Shown in pieces: positions 23,463 through 31,034 of a DNA stretch of 64,000 bases. The stretch is from NCBI RefSeq assembly GCF_003933745.1, contig NZ_RSEB01000001.1:372001-436000 (forward strand), read 5' to 3'. A program made the translations under genes and the position numbers. Numbering within the stretch: the first letter of the stretch is position 1; each line of letters opens with the position of its first letter. The notes under the pieces were generated by a model that was given only the letters and a program-made list of their open reading frames with translations, was not told where the DNA came from and did no database searches. Source of the DNA: Glycomyces terrestris. GTDB taxonomy: Bacteria; Actinomycetota; Actinomycetes; Mycobacteriales; Micromonosporaceae.

Positions 23463-23798
23463 ATGGACCCCACCGACTTCCAGATCGAGCGAGCCCTGAT
23501 GCGGTCGAGCGCCGCTGAGTTCGCGCTCACGGTCGCCACGTGCCTGGTGATCGTATTGGGCCTGGCCGGCATCGCGGTGGCCGACGGCCGGGCCGTGCTC
23601 GTGCTCCTCTGCGCGACGATCACCGCGGCGGCGCTGCTGTTCGGCGCCTCGGCGATGCTCCGGCTGAGCCGCGCGAGGCTGCTCCTGGCTTGGCGCCGCG
23701 ACTCGCGGTGGGATCCGCCGGATTCCGGCCCGGGCGCCCGTGATCCGGGACCGCGCGGCTCGGAGGGCCCCGGCGGCGTCAGCCGACCGAGCGCTTGA
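23463..23798 (+). CDS. small membrane protein, DUF3040-like layout
   Basis: A 111-residue protein with a short acidic N-terminus (MDPTDFQIERALMRSSAAEF), two adjacent helices (about residues 20-40 and 45-65) and a hydrophilic, Pro/Gly-rich tail. The size and two-helix arrangement recall small actinobacterial membrane proteins, but I do not recognise it for certain. The last 20 bases overlap the end of the convergent DUF1801 gene. Confidence 0.55.
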   Translation: MDPTDFQIERALMRSSAAEFALTVATCLVIVLGLAGIAVADGRAVLVLLCATITAAALLFGASAMLRLSRARLLLAWRRDSRWDPPDSGPGARDPGPRGSEGPGGVSRPSA

Positions 23799-24261
23799 CG
23801 AGTTCCGTGATCCGCTTCTCGACGGCCGGGGTGATCTCCTTGAGCGCGAACGCGGTCGGCCACATCTCGCCGTCGTCGAGGGCGGCCTCGTCGTTGAACC
23901 CGAGCGTCGCGTAGCGGGCCTTGAACTTCTGCGCGCTCTGGAAGAAGCAGACGACCTTGCCGCCCCGGGCATACGCGGGCATCCCATACCAGGTCTTGGG
24001 GGTCAGCTCCGGCGCGTGCTCGGTGACGATCGCGTGGAGGCGCTCGGCGAGTGTGCGGTCATCGCCCTCCATCTCGGCGATCTTCTCCAGGACGTCGCGC
24101 GTGCCGTCGGCCTTGCTGGACCGCTTGCCGCGGCGCTGCTCCTTCTTCAGCTCCTCGGCGTGGTCCTTCATCGCCGCGCGCTCCTCCTCGGAGAACCCGA
24201 CCGAGCTCTTGGCGGCGGCGGTCTTGGCGGTCGTCTTGGCGGTGGTCTGCTTCGCGGTCAT
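23779..24261 (-). CDS. DUF1801 (YdhG-like) protein with Lys/Ala N-terminal tail
   Basis: A 160-residue protein. The C-terminal two thirds carry the DUF1801 fold (WYGMPAYARGGKVVCFFQSAQKFKARYATLGF), a domain seen in proposed iron chaperones such as B. subtilis Fra/YdhG. The N-terminus is a basic repeat of the kind TAKTTAKTAAAKS, a likely nucleic-acid-binding tail of the type seen on the neighbouring Ku. The start at 24261 has GAGGAG at good spacing; a GTG one codon upstream is also possible. Cellular role is not known. Confidence 0.8.
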   Translation of the reverse strand: MTAKQTTAKTTAKTAAAKSSVGFSEEERAAMKDHAEELKKEQRRGKRSSKADGTRDVLEKIAEMEGDDRTLAERLHAIVTEHAPELTPKTWYGMPAYARGGKVVCFFQSAQKFKARYATLGFNDEAALDDGEMWPTAFALKEITPAVEKRITELVKRSVG

Positions 24262-24341
24262 CACTGGCTCCTCTTGGTTCGATGTGATGATTCGATGCTA
24301 GTTTTCGCCGCTGACCTGCGCTTCTCGATTCGTGATCGATG

Positions 24342-24782
24342 TCAGGAGCCGGGGCCGGGCTCGTCGCCGCGGCGCGCTCGCATGCGATCGAGCAGGTCGC
24401 GGTCCTCGGTCATCATCCGGAGCTGGAGACGGAGGAGCCGTTCGAGCACCTCGGGCGAGCCCGCGCGGGCGGTCTCGCGGGCGCGGTCGTAGGCGGCGGT
24501 GATCGCCGCCGCGAGGTCGGCCGGCGCGGCGTCCTCGGCGGCGGGGAGGAACTCGACGCCGACCAGTTCGCCCCCGATCGTGACGGTCACGGCCACTTCC
24601 CCGCCCTCGGACTCGATCCGGACGCTGGCGGCGTCGATGAGGCTCCGCACGGGGCGGGCCTGCTCGTCGAGCTTGGCCATCTGGTCGCGGAAGCCGCCCA
24701 TGAAGGCGGCGAAGTCGAACTCGGGGACCGCGTGGTTCCCCGGCTGGGCGGGTCCCGGGGCGTCGTCGGGGGTCTCGTTCAC
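24342..24782 (-). CDS. YbaB/EbfC-family nucleoid-associated-like protein
   Basis: A 146-residue protein with an extended N-terminus, then the YbaB pattern: helix MAKLDEQARPVRSL, two beta-strands RIESEGGEVAVTVTIGGELVGVEFLP, and a C-terminal helix pair. YbaB proteins bind DNA as dimers; in actinobacteria divergent members also sit near type VII secretion loci, but none is visible here. GTG start at 24782 with GAGGAG five bases upstream. Confidence 0.7.
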   Translation of the reverse strand: MNETPDDAPGPAQPGNHAVPEFDFAAFMGGFRDQMAKLDEQARPVRSLIDAASVRIESEGGEVAVTVTIGGELVGVEFLPAAEDAAPADLAAAITAAYDRARETARAGSPEVLERLLRLQLRMMTEDRDLLDRMRARRGDEPGPGS

Positions 24783-24917
24783 GGTGGCTCCTCGCTCAGG
24801 CCGGTGCGCGGGGCGACAGTACCCCAGCGGCCGAACGGGCCTCGACCGGACGGTGGTGAGGCCAGCCCCACCCCGCATGCGGCAGCCTGCGGCAGTGCGC
24901 CGCAACGGAACCGTCCG

Positions 24918-24923
24918 TAGCGT
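24918..24923 (+). promoter_or_regulatory. leaderless -10 of the 24931 gene
   Basis: TAGCGT is separated from the ATG at 24931 by exactly seven bases. The same hexamer and spacing precede the gene at 18937. Confidence 0.55.
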
Positions 24924-24930
24924 CGGAAGC

Positions 24931-25938
24931 ATGTCCCACACCCCCTCCCCCGCTGCGGCCGACACGGCCGCCGCCCGCCCCGCCGCCTACGCGCTCACGC
25001 ACGGCGGCCGCCGCTGGCACCGTCCACTCGTGGCACTCGCCGCCGCCGGCGGCGCAGTTGCGCTGTTCTCCCTCGCCGCCATGCCGTTCGACGACCGCAC
25101 GCTCCTCGGCGAGAGCGTCTGGTCCAAGCCGTTCAAGTTCGGGTTCGCGTTCTTCGCCTACGCCCTCAGCCTCGCATGGCTCCTGTCGCACCTGACGCGG
25201 CTGCGGCGCACCGGCTGGGTCGTCGGCACCGGGTTCGCCGTCGTCGGCCTGGTCGACTTCGCGGTGGTCGTCGCGGCCGCCGCGGCCGGGACCTTCAGCC
25301 ACTTCAACGGCGCCGACACCCCGCTGAACCAGCTGGTGCAGTTCGCGTTCGACTTCGTGCCCGTCCTGTTCCTGACGAGCGCCGCGATCGGGGTCATCGT
25401 CCTGTTCCAGCGCGTCGGCGATCGCGCCGTGACCGCCGTGGTCCGGTGGGGGCTGGCGCTGGCGAGCCTCGGCATGCTCGCCGCGATCTTCATCCTCGCC
25501 GTCGCCGATCAGCCGGACCGCACGCAGGTCGACGCCAACGGCGACCAGGTCCCGCTCAGCGGCGGCCACGGCGTGGGCGACCCGGACGGCAGCGGCATGT
25601 TCCTCACCGGCTGGTCGACCACCGGCGGCGACCTGCGCGTCTCCCACTTCATCGGGCTGCACGGCATCCAGGTCCTCATCGGACTCGCGATGCTGCTGAG
25701 CCTGCTCGCCGCGGGCCGGGCCTGGCTCCGCGACGACCGGGTGCGCGCCGGGATCGTCCGCTGGTTCGCGCTCGGCTACTCCGGCGTCTTCGTGACGACG
25801 GTGTGGCAGGCGGCGCGCGGTCAGGCGTTCACCGCTCCCGACGCGGCGACCCTCGCCGCGTTCGCCGCCTCCGTTCTCGTTGCCGTCCTTGGCATCGCGG
25901 TCACGGTCGCCCGTGCCCGCAGCGCCGCGCGGGTTTAG
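24931..25938 (+). CDS. seven-helix integral membrane protein of unknown function
   Basis: A 335-residue membrane protein with about eight hydrophobic segments. Conserved-looking stretches are VWSKPFKFGFAFFAYALSLAWLL, GTFSHFNGADTPLN and VSHFIGLHGIQVLIGLAMLL; the histidines in the last two could bind metal or haem. I recognise it only as a conserved actinobacterial membrane protein type. Its stop overlaps the convergent MarR stop by four bases (shared TTAG). Confidence 0.65.
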   Translation: MSHTPSPAAADTAAARPAAYALTHGGRRWHRPLVALAAAGGAVALFSLAAMPFDDRTLLGESVWSKPFKFGFAFFAYALSLAWLLSHLTRLRRTGWVVGTGFAVVGLVDFAVVVAAAAAGTFSHFNGADTPLNQLVQFAFDFVPVLFLTSAAIGVIVLFQRVGDRAVTAVVRWGLALASLGMLAAIFILAVADQPDRTQVDANGDQVPLSGGHGVGDPDGSGMFLTGWSTTGGDLRVSHFIGLHGIQVLIGLAMLLSLLAAGRAWLRDDRVRAGIVRWFALGYSGVFVTTVWQAARGQAFTAPDAATLAAFAASVLVAVLGIAVTVARARSAARV

Positions 25939-26381
25939 CCCTCTTCTTCGATGGCCGCGAGCGCGGACGAGAGTTCGCGCAGCACGGCGAGGGCCTCGGC
26001 GGCGCGGTCGTCGCCGAGGACCTCGCAGAGCCGGTCCGCGAACGCCGCGTGGGCGGGGTCGATGCGGCGGACCGCGTCGAGGCCCTGCCGCGTGGGGGCG
26101 ACCAGCTTGGCGCGGCGGTGGGCCGGGTTCGGGCGGTACTCGACCATCCCGTTGGCGGCCAGCAGGTCCGCGATGCGCTGCACGCTCTGGCGCGTGATGC
26201 CCATCTCGCGGGCGATGCCGGCCACCGGGAGCGGTGTCTCGAGGACCGCGCCGAGCACCTGCCAGTGCGCGGCCGTCAGGCCGGCCGGCGTCGCGAGCGC
26301 GTCGGCCACGTCGAGGAACTGGCCGTTGAGCTTGAAGACGGTGAGCGCCATGCCCGAGAGCAGCTCCTGCCTGGTGCTCAC
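25935..26381 (-). CDS. MarR-family transcriptional regulator
   Basis: A 148-residue repressor with winged helix PLPVAGIAREMGITRQSVQRIADLL and wing NPAHRRAKLVAPTRQG. The GTG at 26381 overlaps the stop of the DJ-1/PfpI gene (GTGA), so the two are co-translated. The palindromic site at 27020-27056 upstream of the pair is its likely operator. Confidence 0.85.
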   Translation of the reverse strand: MSTRQELLSGMALTVFKLNGQFLDVADALATPAGLTAAHWQVLGAVLETPLPVAGIAREMGITRQSVQRIADLLAANGMVEYRPNPAHRRAKLVAPTRQGLDAVRRIDPAHAAFADRLCEVLGDDRAAEALAVLRELSSALAAIEEEG

Positions 26382-26995
26382 GCGGCCGCGCCCATGAGCT
26401 CGTAGAAGCCGGCCGGGTCGTTCCGGCCGTACAGCTTGTACCAGGACGCGAGCACGCCGGGCGTGTAGAGGTCGAGCGCGGTGAAGACCTCGCGGGCGAA
26501 GTCGACCGGGGCGGTGCCGGACGCGGTGATGAGGCCGCGGTCGGTGACCGCGGGGGCGTCGCAGTACAGGTCGCCGCCCGTGGAGCCGAACGCCTCGGTG
26601 AACTCGCGGGCGTTGCTGGTGTGGCGGCGGTCGTCGAGGAGGCCCGCGGCGGCGAGGCCGCCCGTGGCCCCGCAGATCGCCGCGACCGGCACGCCGGCTT
26701 CCAGGAACGCCCTGGCCGCCTTGGCGAACGGCGCGTTGCCGCCCGTGAGCCAGGTGCCGGCGCCGGGGAGGATGAGCATCGCGCTGCCGGCCGGGGTGAG
26801 CTCGTCGAGCGCGATGTCGGGAGTGATGCGCAGGCCGCCCATGCTCGTGACGGCGTCGCGGGTCGCCCCGACGGTCACCACCTTGAACCGGCCCGGTTCC
26901 CGCTGCCATTCGCCGTTGTTGATGTGCGCGGTCGCGTATCCGACCTCCCAGTCGGCCAGATCGTCGTAGACCGCCATGTGCACGTGCCGAACCAT
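26378..26995 (-). CDS. DJ-1/PfpI-family protein (class I glutamine amidotransferase-like)
   Basis: A 205-residue protein of the DJ-1 superfamily. The nucleophile elbow is AAICGATGG with the Cys near residue 105, and RRHTSN follows, as in the family. Members act as glyoxalase III, chaperone or oxidative sensor; the product here cannot be assigned. An AAGGAG precedes the ATG at 26995. It is the first gene of an operon with a MarR repressor. Confidence 0.82.
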   Translation of the reverse strand: MVRHVHMAVYDDLADWEVGYATAHINNGEWQREPGRFKVVTVGATRDAVTSMGGLRITPDIALDELTPAGSAMLILPGAGTWLTGGNAPFAKAARAFLEAGVPVAAICGATGGLAAAGLLDDRRHTSNAREFTEAFGSTGGDLYCDAPAVTDRGLITASGTAPVDFAREVFTALDLYTPGVLASWYKLYGRNDPAGFYELMGAAA

Positions 26996-27019
26996 GTTCC
27001 CCGCTCCTTCGTGAATCTC

Positions 27020-27056
27020 TTGACAGCATACTACCAAGTTGACAACATGCTGTCAA
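27020..27056. promoter_or_regulatory. operator for the DJ-1/MarR operon
   Basis: TTGACAGCAT (27020-27029) and ATGCTGTCAA (27047-27056) form a perfect 10-bp inverted repeat with a 17-base spacer. The inner copy TTGACA-ACATGC-TGTCAA (27039-27056) is itself an 18-bp site. TTGACA may also serve as a -35 element. Confidence 0.7.
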
Positions 27057-27092
27057 ATGACATGGAGCGCTGTCCCTGCCGGGTCGAACACC

Positions 27093-27209
27093 GTGAACCC
27101 GTTCGTGATCGCCGACGCGGCCGGGGAGCTGATCGAGTTCCTGACGGCCGCCTTCGAGGCCGAGGCCCGCACGCTCGACGCCGACGGGCTCATCCTGCAC
27201 GTCGAGCCG
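27093..27209 (+). pseudogene. N-terminal remnant of a PhnB/VOC-type gene
   Basis: From GTG at 27093 the frame reads VNPFVIADAAGELIEFLTA, then AFEAEARTLDADGLILHVEP. This resembles the opening of PhnB-like glyoxalase-superfamily proteins (VNPY-x-x-x-D-A-A-A-x-I-x-F-Y-x-x-A-F, then DGxxxHAE). The similarity ends near 27209, where the frame runs into the 3' end of the convergent gene, so only about 40 of 140 or more codons remain. It lies just beyond a MarR operator that may once have driven it. Confidence 0.5.
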
Positions 27210-27230
27210 TGCGCGGCGTTCCGCCCCGGA

Positions 27231-27935
27231 CTAGGCCCCGGGGCGGAGTCCGGGCACGATCGCCGAGCGGCCGTCCCAGGCGCCGTGCTCGGACAGGGGC
27301 CGGAAGCGCATGGTGGTGAACTCGCGGTGGAAGTCGCGCCGGTCGCGTTCGGCCATCGCCTCGTGGTGGAGGCGGGCGGTCGGGCCTTCGCCGCGGCCGA
27401 AGACCATGCCGGTCATCGCGCGGGCGCTGGTCCAGACGGAGAACGTGGCGACCGTCCGGACCGGTCGCATCGCGGCGAGCGCGAGCGTGGTCTCGGGGTG
27501 GTCGCGGACCTGGCGTTCGACGGGCCGGCCCCAGTGGAGGAAGCGCGGCAGCTCGGGCAGGCGCATGCGGGCGACGGTCACGGCGACGACGGGTTCGGCC
27601 GGGTCGGTGCGCGCGGCGGTCTCGGGCAGGTGCGCGAGCTCGCTGAGCGTGCCCCACCGGCGCAGGAACGCGAGCCGCACATGCCATCCCTCGGCGAGCG
27701 TCCGGCCGAAGGGCCGCTCGGTGAGGAACGCCGCCAGCGCGTCCTCGTCGGCCCATTCGGCGAACACCGCGAGGTGGCGCACCCGCATCCGCCGCGGCGA
27801 CACCACCGGCGCGCCGAGCTCCATCCCGGCGAGGACTTCGATGTGGCGCAGCCCGGGCGCAGACGGCGCCCGCAGCAGCGCACCGGCCGCCTGGCCCAGC
27901 GGCGCCCGCACGAGATGGAAGGAGTGCATGCCCAT
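27231..27935 (-). CDS. spheroidene-monooxygenase-like (CrtA-family) protein
   Basis: A 234-residue protein with the dimeric alpha+beta layout of CrtA-like haem monooxygenases. Recognisable parts are MRVRHLAVFAEWADEDALAAFL, GWHVRLAFLRRWGTLSEL, TFSVWTSARAMTGMVFGRG and the end FHREFTTMRFRPLSEHGAWDGR. In carotenoid clusters CrtA oxidises spheroidene; no carotenoid genes are here, so the substrate is unknown. Start 27935 or 27929; no clear ribosome site. Confidence 0.75.
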   Translation of the reverse strand: MGMHSFHLVRAPLGQAAGALLRAPSAPGLRHIEVLAGMELGAPVVSPRRMRVRHLAVFAEWADEDALAAFLTERPFGRTLAEGWHVRLAFLRRWGTLSELAHLPETAARTDPAEPVVAVTVARMRLPELPRFLHWGRPVERQVRDHPETTLALAAMRPVRTVATFSVWTSARAMTGMVFGRGEGPTARLHHEAMAERDRRDFHREFTTMRFRPLSEHGAWDGRSAIVPGLRPGA

Positions 27936-28088
27936 AAGTGGAATCAAACCCGAGGAAGCGCCGAAGCGCCAGTGCCGGGTCTGGCCGGGCGGGCCCGTCC
28001 ACCGGTCACGACGCCACCGCCGCTCGGCGGTCCAGGCGCGCTCCGGTTCGTGGGCGCGGCGGCGCGACCGCTTGATCGACCGGCGAGG

Positions 28089-29078
28089 TCAGCCGCAGCC
28101 CGGGGCGAAGTACTCGGCCGCGGTCGCCTCGACGAAGTCCCAGTCCGCGTCCATCAGGTTCGTCGGGTGCCACACGGCGTCGTAGTCGCATCCGTTCTGC
28201 GAGGAGACGCGGAACGGCTGGCCGTCCAGGTCGACCACGAGCGTGAACTGCTCGCCCCCGGCTTCGACGTCGAGTGCGAGCACGAACTCGTACGCGACGC
28301 CCCCGCCGTACTCCTCGGCGATGACGAACGTGACGTCCAGCGTCTGCTTGTCGGCCTTGGTGACTTCGATGACCTGGGACTGAAAGTACTTCTGGTCCTC
28401 GAGGTAGAGATGGGGCCATTCGCTGTCGTAGACGAAAGGCCCCGGGTCGGGGGCGTTGAGGAGATAAGCCATCTGGTCGACCTCGACCCCGGCGCACGGC
28501 GAGGGGATCAGCAGTGGACCGTCGACCGGGTCGGCGACCGTCACCTCCGTCGCCCGGACATTGAGGACGGTGAAGGTCTCGTCGGTCTCGGCGGCCAGGG
28601 TGAGCCGTGCGGTGAACGCTTCGTCGGCGGCGCCTCCGCCGGCCATGGCCTGTGCGGCGATCGTGTCGGCGTAGACGGTGAAGTTCCCATCGGTCACGTC
28701 GTCTCGGTTCAGCGAGACGGCACTGCCCGGCGGGACGACGACCTCGCTGCACTCGGCACTGACGCCGACGAGTGTGGCTGTGAGGCCGAGCGCCGGTTCA
28801 GCTGCGGCGGTGGTCGCCTCCGCCTCGGTGGCCGAAGGGACGGTCGACGACGGGCTCGGTTCTTGGAGCGTTCGCAGATTGCCTATGGCGGTGACACCGG
28901 TGTTGAACAGGGTGAGGAGCAGCGTCAGACCGCCGGCGACCGCCGCTGTGATGCCCCAGGCCTTCGCCGGGTGCTTTCTCAGCCAGGACCGGATGCGGCG
29001 GCGGCCCGGTGGCGGCGTGCCACCGGTGTGGAACTCGGGGTCGTTGTACAGATCGCTTCGGTGCTGGGGTGTGGCCAC
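28089..29078 (-). CDS. membrane-anchored protein of unknown function
   Basis: A 329-residue protein with a cytoplasmic basic N-terminus (PPGRRRIRSWLRKHPAKAWG), one helix at about residues 43-65, a Ser/Thr/Ala/Glu linker and a large outside beta-rich domain with three cysteines (SAECSEV, PSPCAG, QNGCDY). I recognise no family. GTG start at 29078, with GGAG five bases before. It stands alone between unrelated genes. Confidence 0.65.
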   Translation of the reverse strand: MATPQHRSDLYNDPEFHTGGTPPPGRRRIRSWLRKHPAKAWGITAAVAGGLTLLLTLFNTGVTAIGNLRTLQEPSPSSTVPSATEAEATTAAAEPALGLTATLVGVSAECSEVVVPPGSAVSLNRDDVTDGNFTVYADTIAAQAMAGGGAADEAFTARLTLAAETDETFTVLNVRATEVTVADPVDGPLLIPSPCAGVEVDQMAYLLNAPDPGPFVYDSEWPHLYLEDQKYFQSQVIEVTKADKQTLDVTFVIAEEYGGGVAYEFVLALDVEAGGEQFTLVVDLDGQPFRVSSQNGCDYDAVWHPTNLMDADWDFVEATAAEYFAPGCG

Positions 29079-29250
29079 GTGCGCTCCAGACGGGACGGCT
29101 GATCCACCGGTCCGAGACCATCTGCGTCAGTGACGAACCGATCACGACATTCTATCGATGCTCAGCGTTCCCGGGGTCCTGCGCAGTCGCGCCGGGTCCG
29201 GGCCCTGCTCACGCAATGACGACCGGATCGCGGACGCCGATCGCGGGTGG

Positions 29251-29697
29251 TCAGTCGTCGAGGACCTTTTCGGCTATGTCGCCGAGGGTCCGCAGTTCGG
29301 CGGGGGTGAGGCGGTCGATGAGGTGGCGGCGGACCGAGGCGACGTGGCCGGGGGCGGCGTCCTGGATGGCGGTGCGGCCGGCGGCGGTCAGGGCGACCAC
29401 GGTGCCGCGGGCGTCGTCGGGGTCGTCGTCGCGAGTGACGAGGCCGCGCTGCTCCATCCGGCCGAGGTGGCGCGAGAGGCCGCTGCGGGTCCACAGGAGC
29501 CGTTCGCTGAGCTCGCCGACGCGGAGGCGCTGGTCGTGCGGTTCCGACAGGATCGAGAGGACGTCGTAGTCCTGCTCGGAGAGGCCGGCGTCGGCGGCGA
29601 GGTCGCGGTTGACGCGGAGGTCGAGGAGGCGGCGCATCCGGCGGTAGCCGAGCCAGGCGCGCATCTCGGCGGCGGTGAGCCAGCGGGGTTCGGTCAT
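29251..29697 (-). CDS. MarR-family transcriptional regulator
   Basis: A 148-residue winged-helix protein: LRVGELSERLLWTRSGLSRHLGRME as recognition region and DDPDDARGTVVALTAAG as wing. It is divergent from a NADPH-dependent FMN reductase with two palindromic sites between. This matches known quinone- or electrophile-responsive MarR/azoreductase pairs (MhqR/YodB-like logic). Confidence 0.87.
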   Translation of the reverse strand: MTEPRWLTAAEMRAWLGYRRMRRLLDLRVNRDLAADAGLSEQDYDVLSILSEPHDQRLRVGELSERLLWTRSGLSRHLGRMEQRGLVTRDDDPDDARGTVVALTAAGRTAIQDAAPGHVASVRRHLIDRLTPAELRTLGDIAEKVLDD

Positions 29698-29717
29698 GGC
29701 TTCACGATAGCCGATAG

Positions 29718-29763
29718 TTGACATGTAACCGATCTTCGCGCTAGATTTTCGGTTACATGTAAC
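29718..29763. promoter_or_regulatory. double operator between MarR and FMN reductase
   Basis: ACATGTAACCGA (29721-29732) and TCGGTTACATGT (29749-29760) are a perfect 12-bp inverted repeat. GTTACATGTAAC (29752-29763) is in itself a perfect 12-bp palindrome with a near copy centred at about 29724. The centres are about 33 bp apart, three helical turns, and a -10 TAGATT (29742-29747) lies between. Confidence 0.75.
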
Positions 29764-29782
29764 TGATCTTTGGAGTCCTGCC

Positions 29783-30331
29783 ATGACCGCCGCGCCCCGG
29801 TTCCTCGTCCTCTGCGCTTCCACCCGCCCCGGCTCGCTCAACCGGCGGCTGGCCGAGACCGCCGCGCACCGGCTGGAGTCCGAGGGCGCCGAGGTGCGGC
29901 TCGTCGACCTGGACGACTACGCGGTGCCGCTCTACCGGGGCGGAATCGAGCTGGTCGACGGCATCGCCGAGGGCGCCCGGCGGTTCGCCGCCGACCTGGA
30001 GCGGCACGACGGCCTCGTCCTCGTCTCCCCCGAGTACAACCACTCGATGCCCGGCGCGCTCAAGAACCTCCTCGACTGGGTCTCGCGCATCAAGCCGTGG
30101 CCGACCTCGGAGGTGCCCGCCCTGCTCATGTCGGCCTCCCCCGGCGCCCTCGGCGGGGCCCGCGGCCTGGCGGCACTCAGGATCACGTTGGCGAGCAACG
30201 GCATGCACGTGCTCGACACCGAGTTCGCCCTCCCCGCCGCCGACCGCGCGCTCACCGGGCACGGCTTCGCCGAGCCCGAGGAGGACGACCGCCTCGACGC
30301 GGCGGTGAAGGCCCTCCTCGCCGCGGTGTGA
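29783..30331 (+). CDS. NADPH-dependent FMN reductase (ChrR/azoreductase-like)
   Basis: A 182-residue flavodoxin-fold enzyme. FMN-phosphate loop CASTRPGSLNRRLAE is at residues 10-25, and SPEYNHSMPGALKNLLDWVS, the family hallmark, is near residue 90. It would reduce quinones, azo dyes or chromate by two electrons. GGAG precedes the ATG. Divergent MarR and shared operators suggest induction by electrophiles. Confidence 0.88.
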   Translation: MTAAPRFLVLCASTRPGSLNRRLAETAAHRLESEGAEVRLVDLDDYAVPLYRGGIELVDGIAEGARRFAADLERHDGLVLVSPEYNHSMPGALKNLLDWVSRIKPWPTSEVPALLMSASPGALGGARGLAALRITLASNGMHVLDTEFALPAADRALTGHGFAEPEEDDRLDAAVKALLAAV

Positions 30332-30371
30332 CCTGAAGCGCGGCCGCGGTCGCGCCGCCGCCCGGGCGCTG

Positions 30372-31034
30372 TCAGGGCCCGCGGCGGGGCGACACCAGGC
30401 CGGACTCGTAGGCGGCGATCACGAGTTGGGCGCGGTCGCGGGCGTGGAGTTTCGCCATGGCGCGGTTGACGTGGGTCTTCGCGGTCATGGGGCTGATCGC
30501 CATGCGCTCGGCGACGGCGTCGTTCGAGAGCCCTTGGGCCACCAGGACCACCGCTTCGCGCTCGCGGCCGGTCAGCTCGGCGAGGGCGCCGGGGTCCGGC
30601 GCCGGGGGCTGGGCGACGTAGCGGGCGATGAGCCTGCGGGTGATCGAGGGGGCGAGGAGGGCGTCGCCGCGGGCGGCCACGCGGACCGCGTGGACGAGGT
30701 CCTCGGGCTCGACGTCCTTGACGAGGAAGCCGGTCGCGCCGGCGCGCAGGGCGTCGAGCACGTACTCGTCGAAGCCGTAGTTGGTCAAGACGACCACGCG
30801 CACCCGGTCGAGCTCCGGATCGGCGGCGATGCGGCGGGTCGCGGCGATGCCGTCGACGAGCGGCATCCGAATGTCGATGAGCGCCACGTCGGGCCGCAGC
30901 TCCCGGGCGAGCGCGAGGCCGCGCTCGCCGTTGCCGGCCTCGGCCACGACCTCGATGTCGGGCTCGAGTTCGAGGAGCGCGCGGAAGCCGCTGCGCATGA
31001 GCGGCTGGTCGTCCACGAGGAGCACGCGGATCAT
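30372..31034 (-). CDS. LuxR/NarL-family response regulator
   Basis: A 220-residue regulator: acidic pair VDDQ, phospho-acceptor Asp54 in LIDIRMP, Lys in FLVKDVEP, and C-terminal LuxR domain LTGREREAVVLVAQGLSNDAVAERM. Its ATG overlaps the stop of the kinase gene (ATGA), giving translational coupling. Confidence 0.9.
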   Translation of the reverse strand: MIRVLLVDDQPLMRSGFRALLELEPDIEVVAEAGNGERGLALARELRPDVALIDIRMPLVDGIAATRRIAADPELDRVRVVVLTNYGFDEYVLDALRAGATGFLVKDVEPEDLVHAVRVAARGDALLAPSITRRLIARYVAQPPAPDPGALAELTGREREAVVLVAQGLSNDAVAERMAISPMTAKTHVNRAMAKLHARDRAQLVIAAYESGLVSPRRGP

